Of a stretch of DNA of 64,000 nt, positions 34,684-42,224 are shown in pieces (the stretch's first letter is position 1; each line of letters starts with the position of its first letter). Below the pieces are notes generated by a model. It saw only the letters and a list, made by a program, of their open reading frames with translations. It did not search any database and had not been told where the DNA came from. This DNA comes from Pseudobacteriovorax antillogorgiicola (GTDB lineage: Bacteria > Bdellovibrionota_B > Oligoflexia > Oligoflexales > Oligoflexaceae), in assembly GCF_900177345.1 (NCBI RefSeq), contig NZ_FWZT01000030.1, positions 1 to 64,000 of the forward strand, written 5' to 3'. Made by a program: the position numbers and the translations under genes.

Positions 34684-36398
34684 TGGCAAATCGAGAAGAG
34701 TCTTCAAAACTAGCTCGCGTGCTGTCCAACGCGGTTGGCTATGGTACCGTGGCCGCCACGATTGCGATCCTGTTTTTCTTTCTTGTCTGGCCAGTAGCCG
34801 TGATTGTGAGTAAGGCCTTCATCAACGATGGCCAATTCACTCTGGAATACTTTCCTCTATTGTTTGCCAACGAGCTTTTCAAAAACTCGATGGTCAACAG
34901 TTTGTGGATCGGGGTTGCAACGACCGTTCTCACAACAATCGTGAGTTTGCCTCTGGCTATCATCAATGCCAAGTACGAGTTTCGAGGGAAGGCTCTTCTT
35001 TCCGGTCTCTTACTCGTGCCTATGGTGATGCCTCCTTTCGTGGGTGCTATTGGTATTCAACGATTTTTTGCTCGGCGAGGATCGGTGAACATTGCACTGA
35101 TGGAGTGGGGAATCATCGATACACCGATCGACTGGCTCGGCCCCGAGAACATGTTCTGGGCGGTTGTGGTTCTAGAAGTGCTTCACCTTTACCCAATCAT
35201 GTACTTAAACCTAACCGCTGCACTAGCGAATATCGACCCCAGTGTTGAAGAAATGGCAACAACACTCGGTGTGCCTCGCTGGCGTCAATACCTTGACATC
35301 ATCTGGCCTCTAGCACGACCAGGCTACTTTGCTGGAGCAATCATTGTCTTTATCTGGGCCTTGACTGACTTGGGAACGCCGCTCTTGGTAGGGTTCCACG
35401 AAACCATACCGGTGCAGATATTTAACATGATTACCGATGTGAATGAGAATCCTATTGGGTACTCCCTGGTCTTTATCGTGATTGCTATGACCGTAGGTTT
35501 CTTCCTCATTTCCAAGTTTGCCTTAGGCAATCAAAAATATGAAATGATGGCAAAGGGCCATGTGACAAGTGGCAAGCGCCAAGCGTCTGGGTTGGGGCTG
35601 GTTTTCATCTATGCCTTAGTTTTGGGAACTGTAATTGCAGCGCTGATTCCTCATATATCGGTAGTGATTACAAGTTTGAGTGACAAGTGGTTTATGACGG
35701 TTCTGCCTGAAAACTACACCCTCAAGTATTATGCTCAGATTTTTGAGGCTGAATTGCCTTATATCAGTATTAAAAATAGTCTTTTCTTTGCTGGGCTTTC
35801 GACGATTGTGGATTTGGTCTTAGGTCTTTTGATCGCCTACGTGATTGTACGCAAGCTTGTCCCATTCCCAAGTCTCTTGGATAGTTTAGTGATGGTGCCG
35901 CTCGCGCTGCCGGGTATCGTTTTGGCCTTTGGCTACGTAGTAACCTATTCAGATACGGCTCTAGATCCCTTAAACAATCCGATTCCCCTCTTGGTTATCG
36001 CTTATGCGATCAGGCGCTTGCCTTACATGGTGCGTTCCGCTGTCGCTGGGCTCCAGCAGACCAGCATCTCCCTTGAAGAAGCATCGGAGACTTTCGGAGC
36101 GTCCCGTTTTCACACCATGCGGAAGATTACCATTCCACTGGTTATGGCGAACTTGATCGCAGGAGCACTACTGTGCTTCTCCTATGCAATGCTTGATGTT
36201 AGCGACAGTCTGATTCTCGCGATGAAAGAGAAATTCTATCCACTAACCAAGGCGATTTACGTGCTGTTCTTGGAACAGGGCAGTGGTGAATTGGTGGCGA
36301 GTGCTCTTGGTATGGTTGGCATGCTCATTCTAACCGTCTGCATCATGGGATCTTCTTTGATCCTAGGCAAGAAGATGGGTGAGTTGTTCCGTTCATAG
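34683..36398 (+). CDS. ABC transporter permease, two fused permease domains
   Basis: 571 residues with about twelve membrane segments. It has two binding-protein-dependent permease domains in one chain, each with an EAA loop: EMATTLGVPRWRQYLDIIWPLARPG (first half) and EEASETFGASRFHTMRKITIPL (second half). This fused layout is typical of FbpB-, ThiP- and phosphonate-type systems. A strong terminator follows, closing a three-gene operon. Confidence 0.9.
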   Translation: MANREESSKLARVLSNAVGYGTVAATIAILFFFLVWPVAVIVSKAFINDGQFTLEYFPLLFANELFKNSMVNSLWIGVATTVLTTIVSLPLAIINAKYEFRGKALLSGLLLVPMVMPPFVGAIGIQRFFARRGSVNIALMEWGIIDTPIDWLGPENMFWAVVVLEVLHLYPIMYLNLTAALANIDPSVEEMATTLGVPRWRQYLDIIWPLARPGYFAGAIIVFIWALTDLGTPLLVGFHETIPVQIFNMITDVNENPIGYSLVFIVIAMTVGFFLISKFALGNQKYEMMAKGHVTSGKRQASGLGLVFIYALVLGTVIAALIPHISVVITSLSDKWFMTVLPENYTLKYYAQIFEAELPYISIKNSLFFAGLSTIVDLVLGLLIAYVIVRKLVPFPSLLDSLVMVPLALPGIVLAFGYVVTYSDTALDPLNNPIPLLVIAYAIRRLPYMVRSAVAGLQQTSISLEEASETFGASRFHTMRKITIPLVMANLIAGALLCFSYAMLDVSDSLILAMKEKFYPLTKAIYVLFLEQGSGELVASALGMVGMLILTVCIMGSSLILGKKMGELFRS

Positions 36399-36422
36399 GA
36401 TCGACTTTTTATTCTAAGCGCT

Positions 36423-36452
36423 AAAAAAGGCCCTTGAACAGGGCCTTTTTTT
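36423..36452 (+). terminator. Intrinsic terminator of the ABC importer operon
   Basis: AAAAAAGGCCC (36423-36433) pairs with GGGCCTTTTTTT (36441-36452) around TTGAACA. Confidence 0.88.
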
Positions 36453-36469
36453 GGCATCGATAAATGACT

Positions 36470-36709
36470 TTAGTAAGTCTTTTTCTTTTCATCACCCTTG
36501 GAAATCTTGCGGTCATCATCTAGATTTTGCCCATCTTTACCTTCCGCTAGCTTTTCTCCCAGGAAGATGCTTTCCCAGAAATTTCTGATCTCAGCGACCC
36601 GATCTTCTGTCATTTCAGGAACGCCTCCACCACCAGGGATTCCCGCTGGGTTGGCGGAAGCTGTGGCGGAAAGTAGGATGCTAGCCAAAAGTGCGCTTGC
36701 TATTTTCAT
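36470..36709 (-). CDS. Small secreted protein, family unknown
   Basis: 79 residues: a signal peptide cleaved after ATASA (residue 19), a short glycine stretch (IPGGGG) and a charged helical tail ending KGDEKKKTY. AAGGAG precedes the ATG. The upstream region contains a perfect -10 box (TATAAT, 36756-36751 on the minus strand) directly beside a palindrome likely bound by the divergent TetR regulator. It is therefore the probable regulated target. No function recognised. Confidence 0.65.
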   Translation of the reverse strand: MKIASALLASILLSATASANPAGIPGGGGVPEMTEDRVAEIRNFWESIFLGEKLAEGKDGQNLDDDRKISKGDEKKKTY

Positions 36710-36729
36710 GAGAAACTCCTTTCGTCAGA

Positions 36730-36747
36730 TTAGAACTCGCGTTCTAA
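36730..36747. promoter_or_regulatory. Palindromic operator, TTAGAAC-N4-GTTCTAA
   Basis: A perfect 7+7 inverted repeat. It lies immediately downstream of the TATAAT box of the small secreted protein gene, where bound repressor would block initiation. TetR-family operators are typically palindromes of this size. Confidence 0.65.
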
Positions 36748-36776
36748 CTTATTATACGGTCATTTTAGAATATTTA

Positions 36777-36796
36777 TTTAGAATTTAAATTCTAAA
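36777..36796. promoter_or_regulatory. Perfect 20-base palindrome TTTAGAATTTAAATTCTAAA
   Basis: A self-complementary 20-mer sharing the TTAGAA/TTCTAA arms of the operator at 36730. A lone half-site TTAGAA lies between the two (36765-36770). It covers the -35 region of the minus-strand promoter and the upstream region of the TetR gene. Autoregulation plus target control is the natural reading. Confidence 0.65.
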
Positions 36797-36913
36797 TTCT
36801 GATGAATTTTTGTACCAGTCGATAATGACATAATTATTTCTACTGGCGATGTAAGTAGGTTTCGTTAAGGAGCAGCTCTTGACCTTTGGTGGTATTTCCA
36901 GCATTCTGCCCTC

Positions 36914-37498
36914 ATGAAAGAAGCGAAGCAGGCCAGAAGCCGAGAAACACAAAGAAAATTGATCCATGCAGCGGAAGAAGTCATTCGTGAGCAGGGAGCT
37001 GAAGGCCTTAAGGTCGATATTTTAACCAGCCGAGCTGGCTGTTCAGTGGGATCGTTTTATAATTTGTTTCAGGATCGTAATGAGATCATCTCGGCGGTGA
37101 TGAGAGAGTTTAAATCTCGCATGATCGAAGAGATCAATAATATTCTATCCTTAGATAAACATGAACGCTCCAGTCGCGAGCAAGTATTTGAAATCGTTGT
37201 TGATTTTGCGGTTCATGTCTACAGTGGCAACGATTCCCTGTTTCGGGTGGCGCAGGGTGCCTATAGTGATATTCCAGAGCTTGTTGATAATGGTAATGAG
37301 ATTGTAGCTGTTGCTGTGGATCGGCTTGCAGCACTGCCGTGTATGCAAGCTTTGGATCGACGAGCCATTGAGTTTTTGGTGAGAATCAATATCGCGAGCT
37401 GCGATCACTATTTATTCTGGCAGAAGCTTCAGTATGAGGACCCTCTGTTTCTGAAAAAAATGCTCCTCAATCTACTTCGAAATGCATATCCCAACTAA
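36914..37498 (+). CDS. TetR/AcrR-family transcriptional regulator
   Basis: 194 residues. The N-terminal DNA-binding domain (RETQRKLIHAAEEVIREQG, then RAGCSVGSFYNLFQDRNEII) is typical of TetR. The C-terminal ligand domain is not assignable. No clear ribosome binding site precedes the ATG, so translation may be weak or leaderless. It is divergent from a small secreted protein gene, with two related palindromes between them. Confidence 0.88.
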   Translation: MKEAKQARSRETQRKLIHAAEEVIREQGAEGLKVDILTSRAGCSVGSFYNLFQDRNEIISAVMREFKSRMIEEINNILSLDKHERSSREQVFEIVVDFAVHVYSGNDSLFRVAQGAYSDIPELVDNGNEIVAVAVDRLAALPCMQALDRRAIEFLVRINIASCDHYLFWQKLQYEDPLFLKKMLLNLLRNAYPN

Positions 37499-37570
37499 GA
37501 ATTGTAAAATGAGTGAAGCAGCACACTGAAGGCGGAAGAAGTTTCTCAAGCAATCGATAATTTGGCGTTC

Positions 37571-37604
37571 AAAAAGAAAAGTGCTGGCAACATTGCCAAC
37601 ACTT
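37571..37604 (-). terminator. Intrinsic terminator on the minus strand
   Basis: Read on the minus strand, GTGTTGGCA pairs with TGCCAGCAC (one G-U pair) around a 4-base loop, followed by TTTTCTTTTT. On the plus strand the same site has a mismatch and no T tract, so it works leftwards. Confidence 0.65.
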
Positions 37605-37696
37605 CGCCGAATGGGGACATCTATCCGGCGGGGCGGATAGAATTCTATTTGTGTAAAAGGTATGGCTCGCATCCATGGCCGTTCTAGGGACCAAAC

Positions 37697-37906
37697 TCAA
37701 TGTACAAGACTAAGAAGCCTTTTTTTGGCAGCCGTTGATGGGATCGGGGTGATCAACGACAGCCGTTGCGCAGGGCTTCCTGGGGCAAACCAGTCTTGAA
37801 CCATTTGCCATGGATCCGAACCATGAGTCACTTGGATTTCCCTATGCAGTGTTATAGGGAGCACCTCGTGCCCAGATAGAAAGAGGTGGATGGTAGGCGA
37901 GGCCAT
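37697..37906 (-). CDS. Doubtful small ORF
   Basis: 69 codons from an ATG with no clear ribosome binding site, bounded upstream by an in-frame TGA. The composition is protein-like (several Trp, His and Pro), and a minus-strand terminator lies about 90 bases downstream. It could be a small gene, the remnant of a larger one, or chance. Confidence 0.25.
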   Translation of the reverse strand: MASPTIHLFLSGHEVLPITLHREIQVTHGSDPWQMVQDWFAPGSPAQRLSLITPIPSTAAKKRLLSLVH

Positions 37907-38275
37907 ATCACGCCATGTTCAGTTCAGCTCCACTCCGCAAATAACAGCTTTCGCTTCAGTGCAAGAGGCAGAGGCCTTGGCTACCAATCCATGAGTACAC
38001 CTATAATATTGCAAAGCTGGGGCCAAGTTCAGCCTAGGCTAAGTCCTCGAAAATAGGTGCTTATAGAGAACAGGAAAAAAACCGATATCTGTAAAAATGT
38101 TGAGTCAGTTTGGACTTTTAAGTCGACGATGTCGTTTTTGAAAGGCATATCGATCATGCCAAGCTGAGTAAAACAGAGGTTGAATTCGTAGCAATGGTCA
38201 TCTCTTATGGAGAATTGGTTCTTGGCAGCAAATTAAGATAAAATTTGAGTAGCTTCTATCGAGTTAGGAAATACG

Positions 38276-39382
38276 ATGCTCAAGTTTTTTAAGATGCTAA
38301 GGGTATGGTGCCTGCTACTCATCAGTATTCCAGCTAGTGCTCAAGAGTTGGACTATGCCTTTGAAACGGCTCGAATTAGGGGGCGGGGAGGAACCTATGC
38401 TGCTCAATACTACGGAAATCAAAGTCCTCGCTTCAATCCTGCAACCCTCGCCGAAGACAATGCTGCCTTTCAACTAAGGCCCCTAGAGATCAATCTCTCT
38501 GTCGGCCGCAATGTTGTTTCAACGATCAATGATGTGGTAGGCCACGATTTTGGCAAAAGCGATACCGATGCAGTGATTGAGTTTATTAGAAAGTTTGAGA
38601 ATAAATTCGGGGACCGACATCTGGGCCGCTTCGAGCTAGAGTTGCTCGCCATGCGGGTGCTTTCTGTGGAAGTGATGCCGTTTGTCAAAAACCAGACATA
38701 TATCGAGCTTCGGCGGCCGACCACCCCGCAGTTTGATTATATCGTGGACACCCAAACGGGGATCTACATTGCCTATGGGCTAAGCTTGGGCGGCGTTGTA
38801 AAGCTGGGCTTCGGGCTAAAACCAATGTTTCGAACTGTCACTACCGGACAATTGATCTTCACTGATGTCCTTGATCTCGAAAATACCGATATTGAAGCCT
38901 TCGCCGACACTACTCAAGGCAATGGTATTGGGGGCGACCTGTCTGCATTGTGGACTCCAATAGCTAGATTTAGGCTTGGACTGATCGTGGAAAACGTTGG
39001 TGACATGGGATATTTTGACTCCGACGATGCACCGAGTAATATCCGGCAAAAGTCCAGTTTGGGCTTCTTGTGGCGCTACCCCATGAGTTCTTGGAACCTT
39101 GATATTCTTGGTGATGTTCAAGATATGGAGAATCGTGATGGCAAGCATTGGTCGCGCCTCTTCCACTGGGGAGCCGAAATTGGCACCAAGGCTTTTAGCA
39201 AGGATCATGACTACGGTGCAGTTGTGGGCATCAACGATGGCTATGGCACTTGGGGGCTTTTTGCTGACCTTTGGATCGCTCGATTAGAAATTGCCCAGTA
39301 CTCTGTTGAACTGGATCGTAATCCGGGAAGTCGTGAGGATGCTCGATATGGTATTAGTTTGCGGACTTCCATGACGTTTTAG
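38276..39382 (+). CDS. TraF/PorV-like outer-membrane protein
   Basis: 368 residues with a signal peptide ending PASAQ (about residue 22). The mature part starts RIRGRGGTYAAQYYGNQSPRFNPATLAED, the asparagine-proline-rich start shared by conjugal-transfer TraF-like and PorV/UPF0164 outer-membrane proteins. It alternates in strands (YIAYGLSLGGVVKLGFGL) and ends SLRTSMTF. It would be a 14-strand-type barrel. TAGGA precedes the ATG. A lipoprotein gene follows 8 bases later and is probably a partner. Confidence 0.65.
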   Translation: MLKFFKMLRVWCLLLISIPASAQELDYAFETARIRGRGGTYAAQYYGNQSPRFNPATLAEDNAAFQLRPLEINLSVGRNVVSTINDVVGHDFGKSDTDAVIEFIRKFENKFGDRHLGRFELELLAMRVLSVEVMPFVKNQTYIELRRPTTPQFDYIVDTQTGIYIAYGLSLGGVVKLGFGLKPMFRTVTTGQLIFTDVLDLENTDIEAFADTTQGNGIGGDLSALWTPIARFRLGLIVENVGDMGYFDSDDAPSNIRQKSSLGFLWRYPMSSWNLDILGDVQDMENRDGKHWSRLFHWGAEIGTKAFSKDHDYGAVVGINDGYGTWGLFADLWIARLEIAQYSVELDRNPGSREDARYGISLRTSMTF

Positions 39383-39390
39383 GAGAAATT

Positions 39391-40287
39391 ATGAAGCTTG
39401 CGACCATGAGCCTGGGGGCTTTATTGTTTTTGTTGAGTTGTAGCACAAATATCTATGAATCACTGGTTACCGATACAGATGATACTGGCAAGATGGAAGA
39501 AGCGGCGAACTTGATTGATGATCAAAAATATGACGAGGCTGTGGCGAAGCTTAACGAAGTTGAAAAAGATAACAATGAAAAACGCTTCCTGCAGGTTGCA
39601 GCGTTGCTGGGGCAGTCAGGATTCAATGTTTGGCAAATTGTGATTGATATTATCGATTCTGGTAGCAGTAGCAGTAAAATTACCTTTGACCGCATCTTTG
39701 ATTCTATATCTGGCAGCGTTTTTGGTTCTGGGGATGAGAGGGATGCTAGAATTGCTGCCATTGGCCAATCGATAACCCTGCTTGATACAGCTCCAGAGGG
39801 GCAGACCCGAGCGACAGCAAACCTTAACTGCTTTCTCGGTGGGGTACTTGCTGTTGTTGCTGTCGATGATGGTAACACGGCTATGAGTGGAGTGAGTTCA
39901 GCTCTTCAATCGATCCAGGATAATGCGACGGGTACTGGAGACAGTACGGAGGAATGTCCAGGTATTGAAGACCTTAGTACCAACCTTGATTTGATTGCTT
40001 CTGTACAAACCAACCTATCCCTAGTGCTTGCGGCCACCAGCGATTGCAGTTTCATCGATTTTTCGGGTTCGGAACTCAATAGCGTTGAGCAACAGATTGC
40101 AGACTTTGTAGATAATGGCGATCAAGGTTGTTCCGAGAATCCTGACTGTGGTGCTGGAGCAGCCTGCCAAGCGCTCAGCCTCGGCTGTGTTCAGTCGGTA
40201 GTCAATGATGATAGTTCGGTGTCGGGTGATGGCACGGTCTCATCTTGTGAAATCGTGCAGAACTGCCTAGGAGCAAGTTGCTTCTAA
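39391..40287 (+). CDS. Lipoprotein with a TPR-like start and cysteine-rich end
   Basis: 298 residues. Lipobox LLSC places the lipidated cysteine at residue 17. Residues 30-55 (MEEAANLIDDQKYDEAVAKLNEVE) resemble one tetratricopeptide unit. The C-terminal 60 residues hold about nine cysteines, likely disulfide-bonded in the periplasm. AGGAG precedes the ATG. It is co-transcribed with the outer-membrane protein upstream. Its TAA overlaps the stop of the convergent membrane protein gene by 4 bases. Family not recognised. Confidence 0.6.
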   Translation: MKLATMSLGALLFLLSCSTNIYESLVTDTDDTGKMEEAANLIDDQKYDEAVAKLNEVEKDNNEKRFLQVAALLGQSGFNVWQIVIDIIDSGSSSSKITFDRIFDSISGSVFGSGDERDARIAAIGQSITLLDTAPEGQTRATANLNCFLGGVLAVVAVDDGNTAMSGVSSALQSIQDNATGTGDSTEECPGIEDLSTNLDLIASVQTNLSLVLAATSDCSFIDFSGSELNSVEQQIADFVDNGDQGCSENPDCGAGAACQALSLGCVQSVVNDDSSVSGDGTVSSCEIVQNCLGASCF

Positions 40288-41060
40288 TGAGAGCTAAGCT
40301 CAATGGCGGTAGGGCCTAGAGGTTTGAAGGGGTAACGAGCTAGAAGCTCTCCATTCTGGTCGGCGAAGTAGAGCATCATTCCTACCAGCTCTGCTCCCTC
40401 AACGCCGCTTGGAAGGCTGAAATTAAGCTGGGAATTCCATCGTTTTCGAAAGCTAAAGCTATTCGCTAGGCTAAGATCCATAATCGAGCCAGATTCCGTG
40501 AGGATGACCTGATCGTTGGGAATTCCAATGAGTTTGATATTGCCGTCTGCAAGCTGAAGCTTAGCAACTCCCCAGGAGTAACCTTTCAAGAGACTTTCGG
40601 AAGTGTTCGAAAGTGAAAACTCGATGCTTGTTCCCCCTCGGGCAAGCGTTGTCATCGTTAGGCGACTGATAAAGAACAGGGGGCTAGCTTTAGCTTCTTG
40701 CCAATCCTTAAGGTTGATGACAGGGGCAGCGGGTTCGGTCTGCATCTGATTCTCAAGCTGAGGAGTATCGTCATATGCTTGCTCGAAGATATTCTCATAC
40801 TGCGACTGGTAATTCAGAACTTGTTCGGTCCGTTCACGGAGGCTGTTGACCAAGTAATTTCGTGATTCAATAAACATTCCCGAGGCGATCACGGCAGCGA
40901 TACCGAATAAGCTCAAGAACACTGCTGTGAGGCTACCGATAACAATAAAGCGACTCGATAGTCGGTGGCGATGTGTTCGTCCGCGGCCTACAAAGTAGAC
41001 AAGCGAGACCGATTCGTTGGACTTTGTGTAGTTAATTACTTTTCGAAGCCAAGACCACAT
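40284..41060 (-). CDS. Single-pass membrane protein, family unknown
   Basis: 258 residues. A positively charged cytoplasmic N-terminus (RGRTHRHRLSSR) precedes one membrane segment (about residues 38-63), then a short coiled region and a periplasmic domain of about 150 residues that looks beta-rich (SIEFSLSNTSESLLKGYSWG, LVGMMLYFADQNGELLARYP). This topology suits a bitopic inner-membrane protein. It is divergent from the Tat-signal protein gene and convergent with the lipoprotein gene. No function recognised. Confidence 0.6.
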   Translation of the reverse strand: MWSWLRKVINYTKSNESVSLVYFVGRGRTHRHRLSSRFIVIGSLTAVFLSLFGIAAVIASGMFIESRNYLVNSLRERTEQVLNYQSQYENIFEQAYDDTPQLENQMQTEPAAPVINLKDWQEAKASPLFFISRLTMTTLARGGTSIEFSLSNTSESLLKGYSWGVAKLQLADGNIKLIGIPNDQVILTESGSIMDLSLANSFSFRKRWNSQLNFSLPSGVEGAELVGMMLYFADQNGELLARYPFKPLGPTAIELSSH

Positions 41061-41175
41061 ATATCAATCCGGTAGCAGGAATAAGAAGACGATTTTATAT
41101 CATCTACTTAAGTCTATTGCAAATCATCTAACCTTTCTTTAGATTAGCCTTCGACCTAAGCGGAGGCAAGTCTTC

Positions 41176-41532
41176 ATGATCGCACCAATCACTCGCCGTG
41201 GCGTTATCAAAATGGGTGTCATGAGCAGTTTTCTGTCAGGAACCCGTTGGGCTTTTGGTAATAACTCACTGCGGGAAGGGCAAGCTCGATCTCATGATGC
41301 AATCACGCAGGCCGAGCTAGATTTCTTGCACAAGATGATCCAAGTGCTTAGCCCCGAGTTTTATGGCAACACCTCCTATCACGACTTGCAGGATCACATC
41401 ATTGTCTTAGATAGGCTCTTATGGGAACTTTTTCCTGATTTCCATTCAGAGTTACGTCAGGGGCTGAGCTTTCTCACCTCGCGCAGCCTGACCTTCGCAA
41501 CTCTAAGCAGCGTCTACTCGCCTTCAGCGTAG
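41176..41532 (+). CDS. Short Tat-signal protein, possibly a truncated gluconate 2-dehydrogenase subunit 3
   Basis: 118 residues. The N-terminus has a twin-arginine signal (TRRGVIKMG). The middle (QAELDFLHKMIQVLSPEFYG, DRLLWELFPDFHSELRQGL) resembles the start of the gluconate 2-dehydrogenase subunit 3 family, which is normally about 180 residues and lies next to a GMC oxidoreductase gene. No such gene is present. After RQGL the frame turns into a Ser/Thr-rich tail. The reading frame shifted by two bases from 41463 instead encodes a helical, protein-like continuation (LAQPDLRNSKQRLLAFSVEE). A frameshift and decay are likely. Confidence 0.45.
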   Translation: MIAPITRRGVIKMGVMSSFLSGTRWAFGNNSLREGQARSHDAITQAELDFLHKMIQVLSPEFYGNTSYHDLQDHIIVLDRLLWELFPDFHSELRQGLSFLTSRSLTFATLSSVYSPSA

Positions 41533-41552
41533 AGGAAATACTTGAAATAAAA

Positions 41553-41587
41553 AAAGATGCCGAAACAAGATTGATTCCGGCATCTTT
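41553..41587 (-). terminator. Intrinsic terminator, strongest leftwards
   Basis: AAAGATGCCG (41553-41562) pairs with CGGCATCTTT (41578-41587). On the minus strand it is followed by TTTTTATTTC; on the plus strand the T run is shorter. It would end a minus-strand transcript and could serve the Tat-signal gene as well. Confidence 0.75.
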
Positions 41588-41609
41588 ATCGAAAAGGATA
41601 TGGCGAATC

Positions 41610-41687
41610 CTACAGGGTGGTCATGGCGTTGAACACTCCTGCTGCTGTCTCTGCCATAGCTGTGGAAAGCTGTAGTAAAGACAACAT
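41610..41687 (-). CDS. Candidate 25-residue peptide
   Basis: ATG at 41687, stop TAG at 41610, 25 codons. The product begins MLSLLQLST, then AMAETAAGVFNAMTTL, an uninterrupted amphipathic helix. An intrinsic terminator starts 22 bases after the stop. The nearest Shine-Dalgarno sequence (AGAGG, 41713-41709) is 21 bases from the ATG. A perfect hairpin (GCTAAT/ATTAGC, 41691-41705) sits between and, if folded, would bring the two to about 6 bases. Possible small membrane-active peptide or leader; function unknown. Confidence 0.4.
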   Translation of the reverse strand: MLSLLQLSTAMAETAAGVFNAMTTL

Positions 41688-41915
41688 TTAGCTAATGGTA
41701 TTAGCCGACCTCTGTGATGATTACAAGTTGAACTTTGCACTTTTAATGGCTGCAAATACTGAGAATCAAGGCCCTTACCCTGATTGTTCCTACCTAGGTA
41801 AAAGTAGCGTAATTTAAAATTTAGGTTATTTTACGAGAAAATCTGGATATCGACCATTCTTGTCGAATAAATTGTAGCAAAATTACAAAACATCGATTAT
41901 GGTCAGGAGGTCTTG

Positions 41916-42035
41916 ATGAGAGTGCAAGCTCTCGTTGTCCAGTTTCACTGGACCTCTAAAGATACTATCTGCCCGGTGACATTCGCAGAATCTAGTTTTG
42001 ATCGAGTGTGCCCCCTTAGAGGGTATCGGAAATGA
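41916..42035 (+). CDS. Candidate 39-residue small protein
   Basis: ATG at 41916 with an ideal AGGAGG five bases upstream; the TGA at 42033-42035 falls in the loop of a strong terminator. The product starts MRVQALVVQFHWTS and has two cysteines and many arginines. Within the coding part the RNA also folds into GAGAG/CTCTC (41918-41933) and the perfect GTCCAGT-TTC-ACTGGAC hairpin (41937-41953). It could be a small protein, a leader peptide or a structured small RNA with a fortuitous start. Stop-inside-terminator is a known layout for short standalone genes. Confidence 0.45.
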   Translation: MRVQALVVQFHWTSKDTICPVTFAESSFDRVCPLRGYRK

Positions 42036-42059
42036 ACTCCTCCGATACCCACTTTTTTT
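42021..42059 (+). terminator. Strong intrinsic terminator
   Basis: GGGTATCGGA (42021-42030) pairs perfectly with TCCGATACCC (42041-42050), followed by ACTTTTTTT. It ends a plus-strand transcript starting in the preceding 200 bases, not the Tat-signal gene, which has its own hairpin. Confidence 0.88.
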
Positions 42060-42224
42060 CCCAATCTTTGTATCAAGCTAGCCAATGAAGTCTTCGTTCG
42101 TAATTAAATCTCATTGATTGTAGTGCCTTGCATCTCCGTACAGCGTCTTTTTAGCTAATCCTCTGCAATCATTAAAGGACTCGTCATTGCTTCCGAAAAT
42201 ACCCATAGATCGATGAGGGTGTTG

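Larger units (their letters stand above)
37499..38275. other. Gene-poor region of 777 bases
   Basis: Contents seen: a minus-strand terminator (37571-37604), a perfect hairpin CTATCCG-N6-CGGATAG (37621-37640), the palindrome ATAGAATTCTAT (37636-37647), and a doubtful 69-codon reading frame on the minus strand (37697-37906). A minus-strand terminator implies a minus-strand transcript that no convincing gene explains. Nothing further is supported between 37907 and 38275. Confidence 0.5.
41533..42224. other. Gene-poor region with two divergent mini-transcription units
   Basis: This 690-base stretch holds a minus-strand 25-codon reading frame (41610-41687) with its terminator (41553-41587). It also holds a plus-strand 39-codon reading frame (41916-42035) with its terminator (42021-42059). 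The 41714-41900 part between them is AT-rich and presumably contains the divergent promoters. Nothing is seen between 42060 and 42224 apart from the start region of the SelO-like gene. Confidence 0.5.
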
